This document shows, one piece after another, positions 46,569-57,364 of a stretch of DNA of 64,000 nucleotides. Location of the stretch: the NCBI GenBank assembly GCA_000827265.1, contig KN834814.1:149273-213272 (forward strand), read 5' to 3'. Every line of letters starts with the position of its first letter. Positions within the stretch are counted from its first letter, which is position 1. The translations under genes were made by a program, and so were the position numbers. Source of the DNA: Collybiopsis luxurians FD-317 M1 (Eukaryota; Basidiomycota; Agaricomycetes; Agaricales; Omphalotaceae). The notes under the pieces are model-generated. The model saw only the letters and a program-made list of their open reading frames with translations. It ran no database searches and had not been told where the DNA came from.

Positions 46569-47518
46569 TTACCGCCTTGTAAGTCGTATAAGGGCAACCA
46601 TAAATGTAAACGTAACCAGCACCCCGACAATAGCAAATATCACCAGACAAGTAGTCGATCCGCTCTTTCCACGATGATCCCGAAGCCTAATCCTCTCCTT
46701 CTGCATCGTCCCGAAATTACTCTCCAACTTTGTCTGCGTTTCCTCAATCACAGTCTTATCCTCTGCAAGACTCGTTGAGAAATGCTGAGCATTCTTCCGT
46801 AACTGAACGGCCATTTGTGCTAATTGTTCCGTCATCGCTTCCTGCCGTGCTTTAGAGTTTTCGAGGAATGCACCGCTGGTAACTGCGGTGGTTGTCGATT
46901 TCGTGGCGGGAGGAATGAGGGGTGAGATTAGAGCTGGAACGGGGCTTGCGGAAGGTAGTGTGAATGGGTCGTCAGGAGAGGTGAGGAGATGGTCAGTCGG
47001 AAGAGCTGGTTCAATAGGTTCTTCGGGGGCAGCTGATGACGGCTCGGCGTCCAAAGCTAGTATAGGTTTGGGTTTTGGTAGACTCGAAAGAAGAGACTTG
47101 GGTCTTGTTCGTTTAGGTGCAGAACGCTAGATGCAATGAGCACGTTTACCAACTGGTTGCATCGTGGATATTACCTGTTCTACGGAATTCAGAAATTTCT
47201 CGAAACGATCCAACTTTGCTCTCATTTCTTCATAACGCTCAGAGTCCTGCCTTGAGAACCATCAACGGGGAATCAAAGGACAACCTTACGGTCACTCACT
47301 CAGATACCCCATATAATTCAACATTCTTCAGTAATTTCTTTGCAAACTTGACTGTCTAATTCCACGCTGAGATGATTCAAATCAACACTGGCTAGCTTAC
47401 AAACCTGAAGAGTCTCTAGAGCCTTTATCCAAATATCATTCCCTTCCCAATTCTGCCCGTCTACAGTCTTTTCCAGTCTCCGTAAAATTCTGGTCAAGTC
47501 GATCTCGTCGCGGTTCAT
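46569..47518 (-). CDS. USE1: ER SNARE protein Use1
   Basis: Tail-anchored SNARE that drives fusion of Golgi-derived COPI vesicles with the ER. The ATG at 47518 gives MNRDEIDLTRILRRLEKTV. Short exons follow with TVKFAKKLLKNVELYGVSE and QDSERYEEMRAKLDRFEKFLNSVEQ. The last exon has a disordered Pro/Ser linker. Then comes the SNARE helix (ARQEAMTEQLAQMAVQLRKNAQHFSTSLAEDKTVIEETQTKLESN), with Asp at the place of the zero-layer residue, as known for Use1. A single C-terminal membrane helix (TTCLVIFAIVGVLVTFTFMVALIRL) follows, then TRR. Length about 260 fits fungal Use1. Head to head with the Zn2Cys6 gene, 118 bp between start codons, so both probably share a promoter region. Confidence 0.85.
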
Positions 47519-47636
47519 GACAAAGGCAGTTTAGCGCCGATGCCGCTGTCATTCGTCACCGGCGCCAACGAGAACAACGGAGCCGCGGGTATTGAAATAT
47601 TTGACTTGCTCTCCTTCTTGTTCATTACACTCAACC

Positions 47637-50600
47637 ATGGTCTCAAAATCTCAAAATGAGTCTCGCGAAGCTATATCTCGCTCATCTCTAGCATGCGACG
47701 CTTGTCGTCGAAGGAAAAGTTTGTGCCTCTCTCTATCTCTATGATTCAAAGCTAAACCGCTGCTCCTTTACAGTCAAATGTAAGACCTCGAAAGATCGCT
47801 TACCGATTACCTTCTAACCAAGTCCCAGGCGATAGCACTGAACGGGAACCAGGAAAACCATGTTCAAAGTGTGAAGCAGCAGATCTCGAATGCAAGTTCA
47901 CCTATACTCGCAAGGTAGTGTATCAATCATTTATCGCTCTGAGACCACCCCAAGGTAACATCTACCCTAGAAACGAAGACCCAATCTTGCTCCAAAATCA
48001 CGCAAATACGGCATCGATCAAGCACAGGTCCTTGTCGAAAACATTATATCGGCGTTGGATGACTATTCCATCCCTCAAGATTCAGAGAGCGTCCGAGACA
48101 TTCTCATTTCATTAGCGAAATATGCCAGATCTCTCGAACTTCGAGTCAACCGCTCTGAGAAATCAACCTCCGGGTCGACGACAGACTCAACGCTCGTTCT
48201 CTCACCGGAAAGTAATGACAAAGGCTCTCCGGAATTGGATATCTCTGACAAGGAAGATAGTGGTTCTGACGAAGAGCTTGCGATTGATTTCAAGAATCTC
48301 TCTCTCCAAGGAAACGAGAGACATTTTGGGAGAAGCAGCAATTACCTGTTCCTTCATACTGCAATCGAATACAGACCAGAGCAGCCTCAGAAGCACAAGA
48401 GCACATTGCAGATAAGGTGCGAGATGTGGGATATGGATATGGTATGTTGTCCTTTGACGTACTCCGGTCGACTTACAAACTTTGCGTGTAGTGGAAATGG
48501 GTACCAGAGCACCAGCCGCCTGTATACATATTCCCAGAAAACGATCTCCTATTGGAGCTAACAAACATCTTCTTCAACGAAATCTCACCATATTCTTTCC
48601 CCCTTCTCCACCGACCGACGTTTGAACGGGCGGTCAAGTCCGGTTTTCATTTGATTGATCAAAACTTTGGTGCAACTGTTCTAGCTGTGTGCGCTCTTGC
48701 TTCAAGGAACTCCAACGACCCTCGTAATCTTATCAACGCTACAGATTGCGAGCAACTGGCCGGTTCGTCGTTTTTCCTTTCGGCTCTTGGACTCGAGCTT
48801 ATCTGGCACGCAATGCAGGGTGGAAATGGTTCAGGCAAATTCAACTGGTCAGGCCAAGTTTCGAGGTCACGACCTCAGTCTACGAACTACAGTTGTATTG
48901 CGTACGACATTTCAACTTCGACCCGCGGTAATCTTACCTGATTCATCCTTATTTTTCTTAGCTTGCAACCTCCTATCTCAGCTCCACCACCATTTCAGAC
49001 TCGGCTTGGCCTTTGATTGGCTTGGGCATTCGTCTCGCACACGAACGTGGAGCTCACCGAGCTAAACCCGGTCAAGCGCGAACTGTGGAAAGCGAACTCT
49101 GGGCTCGTGCCTTTTGGTGTTTGGTCGGACTAGATATAATTGGAGGGCTTACGTTTGGTCGTCCCCCGGCGACAACGCCGAATGAGTACGTCTAATGTCG
49201 ACGTCGACTTGGCAACCGCAAACTTACATTTGCCTTGCATTACTAGTTTTGATGTTGACCAGATAGCCGACTGTGATGATGAAGAATGGGAGAGTTCGAC
49301 ACCATTTGTTCAGCCAGAGGGAAAACCGTCAAAGGCGTCGTTTGGCGTGTATTATCATAGACTTTTGCAGATTGCTGGATCTATACAGAGGTCGATTGTA
49401 CGTGCTATTCAACATAGCTTTTAGGTAGCACTGACTGTGCTGCAGTACGCTATCAAGCGACCGGATTCCGACCATTCTACTTCAAGATCATCGCACGGGG
49501 TGTCTAATATCGAATGGAATCAACGAGAGGTTATGAAACACGATTCCGCTTTGAATGAGTGGTTGGATTCTCTTCCAGAGCATTGTACGTCTCATAAGGG
49601 CAAACCTTTTCTTAAATGTATCTGACGAAGAGGTCTACTTAGTACGCTGGGATCCCCACCGAGCCGATCCAATCTTTTTAGGTCAATCCGTCATCCTCCA
49701 CAGCACATTCTACTGGGTTCAGACCACCCTACATAAAAAATTCGTCATGCGCATCGCTCACGCAGCGTCGCGTGCACCCAGCCGTTCTTCGGACTCGGCG
49801 GACTCGATTCCAGATTCCCAGCTGGGGAATTCTGCCATCAACTCGAAGAACCGGACGCTGGCGAGTTTGGAGATGAGAATGAGTTTCCCCTCATTGGCTG
49901 TGTGTGCGAACGCCGCTAGGTGTTCAGTGAATATTGCCCAGGCTTATCATCAGAGGAACTTGCATCCCATACCGGAAATTTTACCTCTTTTGGGTAACAC
50001 GTCTTCGGTTCTGCTCGTTGCTTTGTGGAGAAGTAAACATTCGTGTGGGTATAGTGGCTCTGCGGCGGCAGCGTCGAGGAAGGAGTGGGCAGACTTGCAG
50101 AAATGTTTCACGATTATGGCGGGTTATGAAAAGAGACATCAATGGGCAGGACGGTTAATGCAAGTAAATTTTCCTCTAGGTTCGGTATATGAACTAATAC
50201 GATTGTTATAGTGATAAATTCATGGCGCTCGCTAAAGCAGAACATCTCGATGAAGCGGTGGACCCTCCTCAATCTCAAGGTGTCAAAAGAAACAGACCGG
50301 ATGACGGAGTCGAGCTGGATGTAGATTTAGCGCAGGTTACGCCTACAGATTGGACATCAGCTGTCCTTCCGACCCCTCCGCCTCCATCTCAACCTCAGCA
50401 ATCGACATCTGTAGTCCAAAGCACTGACCTTACAACCACCACTTGGACTCCATTCTACCCAACTTCTACTGGCTTCGGGCTTCCTTTGTCGTCGTCGTCG
50501 TCTTCTGCTTTCACTGGCTCCTCCTCCCAGACTGCGCCAGCCCTCAACGGAATGCAGATATGGTCAGATCCTCCGTCGAGTGCCGTCACTGCAGCTCTCG

Positions 50601-51054
50601 CACCGAATGGAACGCAAGGGAGCTCCCTATCCACTTCTGAAATCAATGCCATGGCGAATGCAGGCATGTTTGGAATTGGACCCAACCTTTCGTTCGGTGG
50701 CGGCGCAACCGTTGCTCAACGGAATCAAACTCGCCCTTTGCAACCGAGTGAGGTCGGGAATGGGATTCTCGATGGTGAGTAAACAAACAGATTGGGGATC
50801 TTTCCTCCTGGTAATTTGTTCTTATTCGGTGTTTGGTAGGTCTAGCAGACATATATCAACGCACGGGAGCAGGAACTGCGGGCTTGCAAGGTCTCTTCAA
50901 TATGAACTCGAACTCGAACTCGAACACTGCCGCTATCGCCGCCGATGCGGCTGGATTCGATTTTGGGCAGATGAATTCGGTCGATTTGGAGGAGTGGAAT
51001 ATGTTTATGAGGAATGTAGATGATGCGCTGTTCGAGGCTGGGCTTGGTCGTTAG
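47637..51054 (+). CDS. Zn2Cys6 fungal transcription factor
   Basis: DNA-binding regulator of the Gal4 type. The ATG at 47637 starts MVSKSQNESREAISRSSLACDACRRRK. Two introns (47738-47774 region and a second ending near 47828) restore the full cluster CDACRRRKIKCDSTEREPGKPCSKCEAADLEC, six cysteines with C-x2-C-x6-C spacing in both halves. A Ser-rich acidic linker (48.1-48.3 kb) follows. The fungal-specific transcription factor middle homology domain comes next: FFNEISPYSFPLLHRPTFERAVKSGF, then GLGIRLAHERGAHRAKPG, then LWARAFWCLVGLDIIGGLTFGRPPAT. The C-terminus is Ser/Thr/Asn-rich (activation-type), with a run of alternating Asn-Ser and the end DDALFEAGLGR. Target genes cannot be inferred; neighbours are not a pathway cluster. 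Confidence 0.85.
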
Positions 51055-51398
51055 AATTGCTCTTTCGGATGGATGGAAGACGTTTCTATTCATCCTTTTT
51101 ATTTTGATTAGTCACTTTCCTCTTACTGTATTTTATTGCGAAATAGTGTAGTGTAGGATTATCTTCTCTATGTAGCTACAACATGACTGGAGGAACGTAA
51201 GGACGTTCCTCTCCCCTTCCCGAAAGACGGAGCGGGACGAAGTGATGCCCAGCCTAGAGTATCTGAATCCAAAAGGAGAAGCTTTTCAAAGTTCACTGTT
51301 GCATCACAAGTTAGCCGTTTTCCCTTCAGTATAATGTAATGTACCTTACAACCAATGCCAATCATAGCTCAGCCTCTTCCTCAGTATTCTAAAGACGA

Positions 51399-51773
51399 AG
51401 CTACGACGTTACCATCAATAGGACTCGGATCAATATCATGATGGGCATGTCGAACAATGAGGGGATACAGTGGGGATAATTCTGGATAATTCGACTTCGA
51501 GCTTCTTTGACCAGATCGAATAGCATCCATTCTAATGAGCGCACTGTTAGGTGATGATGATCTAGTGAAGGATCAAGACACTGCAGCTCTTACCGACCAG
51601 AATTGATATTGAATACAGGGCCTGGGAATGGGAAGTCCGGAAATAAGAAATAAGACATTACCAGTCACGGTCAATACGGTTCCATCAAAGAGAAGCTGCA
51701 AGGAATAACAGTCTCGAAGTTTATGTACGATACTCTGCACGATACTCAATAAGCACCTGTCTAAAGAGTCCAC
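51399..51773 (-). CDS. Possible small two-exon gene or fragment, uncertain
   Basis: On the minus strand, LLFDGTVLTVT joins through a GTAATG...AACAG intron to RSLEWMLFDLVKEARSRIIQNYPHC, followed by PSLFDMPIMILIRVLLMVTS and a stop at about 51399. The text after the intron is protein-like (amphipathic helix, then hydrophobic helix), but no ATG was found for the 5' part and no family is recognised. It may be the 3' end of a decayed gene. Confidence 0.25.
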
Positions 51774-51937
51774 AAATCACAGAGTGATCCAAAAGCGAAT
51801 CAGCACATGATTAACACCGAATTCGAAGCTACTACATAAGTAATCTGCTCTATAATGCAGACGACACATGTCGGAGAATTATAAAACACACAGTATGTGT
51901 CAATCCGTCTCACTCTTTCTCTGTTGCATCTTTGATT

Positions 51938-53144
51938 ATGCTTTCATTTACTCGGGAGACTCTCAAAATTCCTAGCGTTGAAAAGAGCGTCAACCTGGAC
52001 GTATGGTTTTACAAGCCTCAAGGATCTGGACCCCATCCTGTAGTAGTCGCCGGCCATGGGTACGCTGTCCCCGAAGGTTGAGATGTCTGTTGAATAATGA
52101 AGAAATATATAGAATGGGCGCAATCAAAGACGCTGGATTCGCTGATTTAGGGGAAACATGGGCGTCGGCTGCTGGGTTTGCATCTCTTATACTCGATTAC
52201 CGCTTCTTTGGAGGCTCAGACGGGGAGCCCCGCAACTTCTTTTCGCTGGAAAAACAACTGGAGGACTATCGATCAGTTATAAAATGGGCGCGGGAGAGGC
52301 CCGAGACATTTCGAAACGATAAAATCGTGGTGATGGGATGTGCTGCGAGTGGAATGACTGTTGCAAATTTGTTGCTGCAGGATCCAGGACTTGCTGGTGG
52401 GATGGCTCAATGTCCAGTCTTGGATGGTTAGTTGTTGATGTTCAATGCATTTATCGAAATAATCTTCTAATCTAAAGTATATAGGATATTCAACGTTGAT
52501 GGCCCTTCCATTCAACGCGCGCTTGGTATTTTGGGCTGCTGTGGATTATATTGGAGGTAAATTTGGATTTTCTCCAGTGTTTATTCCTGCGATAGGTCCA
52601 GTGGGATCGTTTGCTGTACTTGCCACGCCAAGTGCGATGACCGGTGGGTGTTCAAACTTGTAAAAATCCAATCCAGTGAATCTTGGTCCTAAAAGATCAC
52701 GTTTCAGGCTCTGAGAAAATTCTCGCTTTGGGGGGCAAAGCAATGTCTGATTCGCCTAATCTACTCCCTGCTCGCGTAATTTTCGATTTTATGGGAGCTA
52801 AAGCTGGACGGTATCTTAAAGATGCACACAGCAAGTACTTGGTTGTGCTTGCTCAAGAAGATGACATAATTCCGCCCAACATAGCGAGGGAGGTTGCATC
52901 CGCAGCATCTGGAAGTAAGTGTCTCCTCGACCTATAATCTTCTCATGAGAGTATTGTATTGACATTGATTGTTTTATTTAGAAGTCGTTCTTGTTGAGGC
53001 TCCAGGAGGGCATTTCGAGCTCATGAAAGGAGGAAAGGTGAGAATTCCGAGTCACTAGCTTGCACATTTTGATTGATTCCTGCTAAGGGCTTTGAGACTA
53101 ACATCAATGCTCAACTTCGCTTTTTGCAGCAACTTGTTGAGTAA
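51938..53144 (+). CDS. Alpha/beta hydrolase of the Xaa-Pro peptidase/dienelactone hydrolase type
   Basis: Predicted soluble hydrolase. The ATG at 51938 gives MLSFTRETLKIPSVEKSVNLDVWFYKPQGSGPHPVVVAGHG. After an intron, MGAIKDAGFADLGETWASAAGFASLILDYRFFGGSDGEPRN gives the oxyanion and strand regions. The nucleophile-elbow region reads VVMGCAASGMTVANLL, then GGMAQCPVLDGYSTLMALP. The acid residue is likely Asp in LVVLAQEDDIIPP, and the catalytic His lies in EAPGGHFELMKGG. The stop is at 53142-53144. The elbow does not fit a plain GxSxG: the serine is followed by Gly-Met. Substrate is unknown. Confidence 0.72.
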
Positions 53145-53733
53145 ACATCCATACGAAAGTCTATAGCTATTTTATTTCTCCAGACTCGAACTGGAAGGCT
53201 TGCTTATCCGCTTCAGCCTCCAGCCAATGACGGCACGCACATACTAAGACGACGAATGATGTTATTGCTTGCATGCACCACAATGATTACATGAGCTCGA
53301 ACTGAGTCATTCACAAATGTGAAGCACCTATCATTCGATTAGATAGTTTTGCCGTAGTACCGCTTACCTTCGAGTGGCGTATACGCACCTGCAGTACAAC
53401 ACTAACTCCGAATGTCGCCAAATTATTATTATTATATTGTAAGAAACAATAGAGTGAATATATAGTACCCACCCTAGTCACAATTGAGGTTTGCGGATAC
53501 CGCCCAATACCGCATGGAATCTCGAATCGAAGAGGGATCCGTATATAGTAATGCCAAAGCTGACTCTATCGGTCTACGAAGCTACTTACTCTCCTTACAC
53601 CTCGCGATCGGTTGTAGATCAAAATATTTATCTTAAATCACTTTGCAAACAGCTTTTTGGTATAAGTGGTTGGTACATTTCGGGGCTCAGTCGAGGCAAG
53701 TTAACTTGGATGTATATAAGACCTATCTGAATT
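53145..53733. other. Convergent intergenic region
   Basis: Between the hydrolase (+) and BioF (-) genes. An ATT-repeat lies near 53423-53437. A 79-codon plus frame (53491-53730) shows no domain. Confidence 0.4.
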
Positions 53734-55090
53734 CTACAGCTTTCCCTTTTGAATTTTCATCGACTCTTTCTGAAAGTCCAGAGCCCATTGCAGTGAAACC
53801 TGAACTAGCTTATCTATATCCTCTCTGCTCAGCTTGGCGTTCAAGCTCAACCTGATTCTGGATTTCCCTTTGGGAACCGCCGGCCAAGTAACTGCACCCA
53901 CGTGAATTCTATTCATGGATAGATGATCGTTGAGTTGATGAGGAAACTCTGTCATGAGGGGTATAATAGGATGCGGGGGTGTTGTAGTTGGCATAGTCGT
54001 AAGATCAGTTGAAAGAGGAAGATAATACTGAGGAGGAAGTGATAGAATGATCTTGGGAATAGAATGCGCAGACATTTCTGCACGGAATCTTTCGATGCAG
54101 TATGTGCTGATATCCAAAAGGTGAGCTTGAAGCCGAGCACCCAAAGGTCCCTCCAAGACGTCAAACGCGCAGTTGACACTGATGACAATGGAGTGAGGGA
54201 TAGATGCTGTGTAGATTATCGGTCGACCATAATTATTGAGAAATTGTTTTACCAGCGGTGTTGTAAGAATGACAGCTATAGGGTAGATTATAAGCACTGC
54301 ATTAGCAAGTCGGTGAGATTTATGACTCACCTCCCATTGAAGTAAGGGCTTTCCCAAAAGTATGAAGCCTTGCAAGGCATTTATTTTCAAGACCCCACAT
54401 AGAGACGAATCCTCGGCCCTGGGGTCCATATATACCTGTTGCATGAGCTTCATCTACGACCAAATACCCATTGCCGGCGGGGAGTGCTTGCTCCAAAACC
54501 TTGACAATTGTTGGGAGAGGCGCTACAGTGGCATCCATACTGTACACACTTTCTACCGTCACAAACACACTGTTGATGCCAGCCCGTATCCCCTTGTCCT
54601 TCTCGACTATCTCGGCCAGAGCATCCCGTAGAGCAGCTACATCGTTATGTGCAAATGATGCAATGCGGGCTCGACCCGCACGCATGCCATCTACAATAGA
54701 CGCATGAATGTGCTCATCGTGTAAAGTAACATCTCCACGCTGAGGAATGGTGCCAAAAAATGCCAGATTAGCGTTGTAACCACCCGATGTAAGAAGGGCA
54801 TCAGGGGAATTAAAAAATTTGGCCAAGCGGCTTTCCAAGTCTGTGTGCGCCACACTGTTCAAAAGCTGTCTGGCCCCACCAGCTCCGAACAAAGTAGAGG
54901 CCTTCTGAATTTTGTCTAGAAAGATCTCTTTAAATTCACTAGAATGAGACAGAGAGAGATAGTCATTAGAGGTGAACTCGACGAATGGGTTATTGGCAAA
55001 ATCAACTGGGGGTTGGAGGCGGAATGCGTTGCCTTGCTTGTGGCGTTCTGCCATTGCGGAGTTGAGTTTGTTTGTTAGAGTGTCAGGCAT
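53734..55090 (-). CDS. 8-amino-7-oxononanoate synthase (BioF-type, PLP-dependent)
   Basis: Condenses pimeloyl thioester with alanine to give KAPA, the first ring-building step of biotin synthesis. Two exons, 54331-55090 and 53734-54275, give about 433 residues. The ATG at 55090 begins MPDTLTNKLNSAMAERHKQG. Family landmarks: NDYLSLSHSSEFKE, FGAGGARQLLNS, LTSGGYNANLAFFG, DEHIHASIVDGMRAGRARIASFAHND, VVDEAHATGIYGPQGRG with the PLP-binding Asp and His, and the Schiff-base lysine in HTFGKALTSMG. The second exon carries IYTASIPHSIVISVNCA and GAVTWPAVPKGKSRIRLSLNAKLSREDID. The protein ends KIQKGKL, a possible variant peroxisomal signal; fungal BioF is known to be peroxisomal. Intact. A distinct alpha-oxoamine synthase substrate cannot be excluded. 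Confidence 0.87.
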
Positions 55091-56817
55091 TGTAATGGAG
55101 CTATCAGAAAGCAGGGGTAGTAGTTGAGGAAGGGCGAGGGAGTGGTAAGTTTTTATCTATCAACCTGTAATTCAGACTCGCTTTGGAGTGTGTCTTCACA
55201 GGATCGTTTCAACATGTATATGTATACATTTACCGTTTGCGAGATCATACTCGCGCGCCCAAAGTGATTTGATCACGTAGCATCTTGAATATGTACGGCG
55301 ATCGGGCTGGAAAACCCGAACTTTGATATTTATATATCCATACAACCATCTATGAAACTATCGGGAAACCTTACGAACGAGAATAGGCGTGAACGTCCAA
55401 AAGCCTCCTTCCGCCGAGCATTTGAAAAAGAGGTGAGAAGATGAGCGACTGAGACACAGGCTGAGATATGCCGTTAGCACACCGCTCATTTACTTCTTTC
55501 AGCTGAAGTGTCGAGAGCCATGATTTCACTGAACCGATAAAATCTTCGTTTTCATGCTGTGTGAAAAGACGCAGATTGAATTATTCCGTGTCGTTCCATG
55601 CACATCGGAGACTTGTGGTTCAGTACTTGAGCGAAACAATCATGCTCTCCACTTCCTTCACCCAAGTAAAAAGAATTGATGTGTACAGTGATGGTCAATC
55701 AAGGATGTAATTGAAACGAAACATTTGGAGGCAATTTTAATATATCGTAGGGCTAGAACGCCCCGTTCCTCTACCAAGTAACTCACGGCATTGCATTGGT
55801 TTTTCTCCTCCCTCTCTCTCTGTCAACGCGTTACTATCCACGGTCATACACGCCCAAACAAGGGTTGCTGAGCGGGTTTAGGGGGACGGTCGCCTAGACT
55901 ACTGAAAAATTATTGAGCGAAACATTGATAATGTTTCTGTAAACTGATCTGCTGATCTGTATTTAGCGACTGCAACCTCTTCTTTCAATCTGAACATGAG
56001 TATATGCGTATTTTGGTTTATCTGAGATTCAGGATTTCGTTACTGAATGTAAGGAGCCAATAAATATGTCGTTGATGATCAAAATCTTATCATGACGGGA
56101 ATACACAAATTTCCCGTGCGTTTTTCAAATTCCTCCATCACCTTCCATCCTAGAACAGAGTCTAGTTTCGAGTAAATACAGAAGTCGGTTCAACGGGGCA
56201 GAGATTATATGCAAAAAGATGTAATAAAGTTTGCATTGTTCTCGAGAGACCAATGTGATTTGAGTTTGTTCAGTGTTTATAGTATGATCGGACTAACGGA
56301 GTGGCTCGCAAACCCATATATACATCTATCCTTCTATCTGAGCGTACTGGAACAGTGGTAACTATCCATACAGGCGAGTATTCCTAGGAGGTATGATCAT
56401 CGTCAGCAGCAAGGTCAATGGAGGTGCACATTCAAAAACCTTCTTCGGCGGAGAATTCTGAATTTTTGAAAGCATAGAAAGTACATCACCGGTGCTAGAC
56501 CATTCCGGTAGTCTAGAGATCGCGGCGGTGCCCTGAATGCCCTCCTATCCCCCTCTCTTTGACGCGCTACTTTTCACGGTCATTACGTGCCCAAACGAGA
56601 GGTCACAGGAGGTTTTTCCTCTGCCTGACTCTAAGTAGGTCAATATGGGGATCTACGCGCCACATATTTTCTTCTATCACCATCTTGATTGTGATATTGA
56701 TGGTAACTCTTTGCTCAATAAAAGATAGGGACTTGATTAGTATTTAATTTATTCTGTTCCGTTTTCTAGGTATCAGTTAGAATAACGTGAATTGTATTTA
56801 CCGTTCTGCATCATTGT
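55091..56817. other. Intergenic with weak internal duplication
   Basis: No gene seen in about 1.7 kb. Two pairs of segments resemble each other: around 55398-55440 and 56430-56480 (CAAAAxCCTxCTTC then GAG), and around 55815-55880 and 56545-56610 (CTCTCT, ACGCGxTACT, CACGGTCAT, GCCCAAAC). This suggests an old duplication of about 1 kb offset. Confidence 0.4.
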
Positions 56818-57265
56818 CATATGAAAGGACCCCGGAAAACTACCTAAGAGGTCGTTTCCCAAATTGCTCGAATTTTCCGGGATTTTTGACCTTCGAGATC
56901 ACATGCAAAAAAGTGAATTTTCTGCCTACTTTTACCAAACTTTTACAAAAAATTTGTCCAAAAATTTCCGGCAGCAGCGCGAGCACCGGCACTGGCACCG
57001 TATTCTATGCTCAAACATGGGCTAGCTATCCTTGGTACCCGACCCTTCAGTTAGCGGGTCACAGACCTCCGAAACCTCCATACTTTCCGGGCCAGGACCC
57101 AAACCCCCCCTGAAATCCCAAATTTTCCGGGTCAAAATGGACCAAACGTCGGTCCCAAGAGTGCTAAAATTTCCAGGTCACGAATCAATCCTAGGTCTCA
57201 AAATCTCAAAAATTTTCCGGGACACGTAAACGACCTCATAGGTGGTTTTCCGGGGTCCTCATATG
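56818..57265. mobile_element. 448-bp TA-flanked MITE with 38-40-bp inverted repeats
   Basis: The left end (56818-56857) reads CATATGAAAGGACCCCGG, then AAAACTACCTAAGAGGTCGTTT. The right end (57228-57265) is its near-perfect reverse complement (AAACGACCTCATAGGTGG, then TTTTCCGGGGTCCTCATATG); only two substitutions and a 2-bp gap separate them. Placing a TA duplication at both borders gives TGA(AA)GGACC...GGTCCTCA, as in Tc1/mariner-type MITEs. The interior repeats ATTTTCCGGG-like words at about 56872, 57077, 57122, 57167 and 57212. There is no coding capacity. Confidence 0.75.
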
Positions 57266-57364
57266 AATGGTCCTGATTTTCAATGGCTGGCTTACGGAGC
57301 ACCCCAATCGAAACGCTTATATGACGGCTGTCATATCGCTCTGAGGACCAGAGTCAACCCTGTT

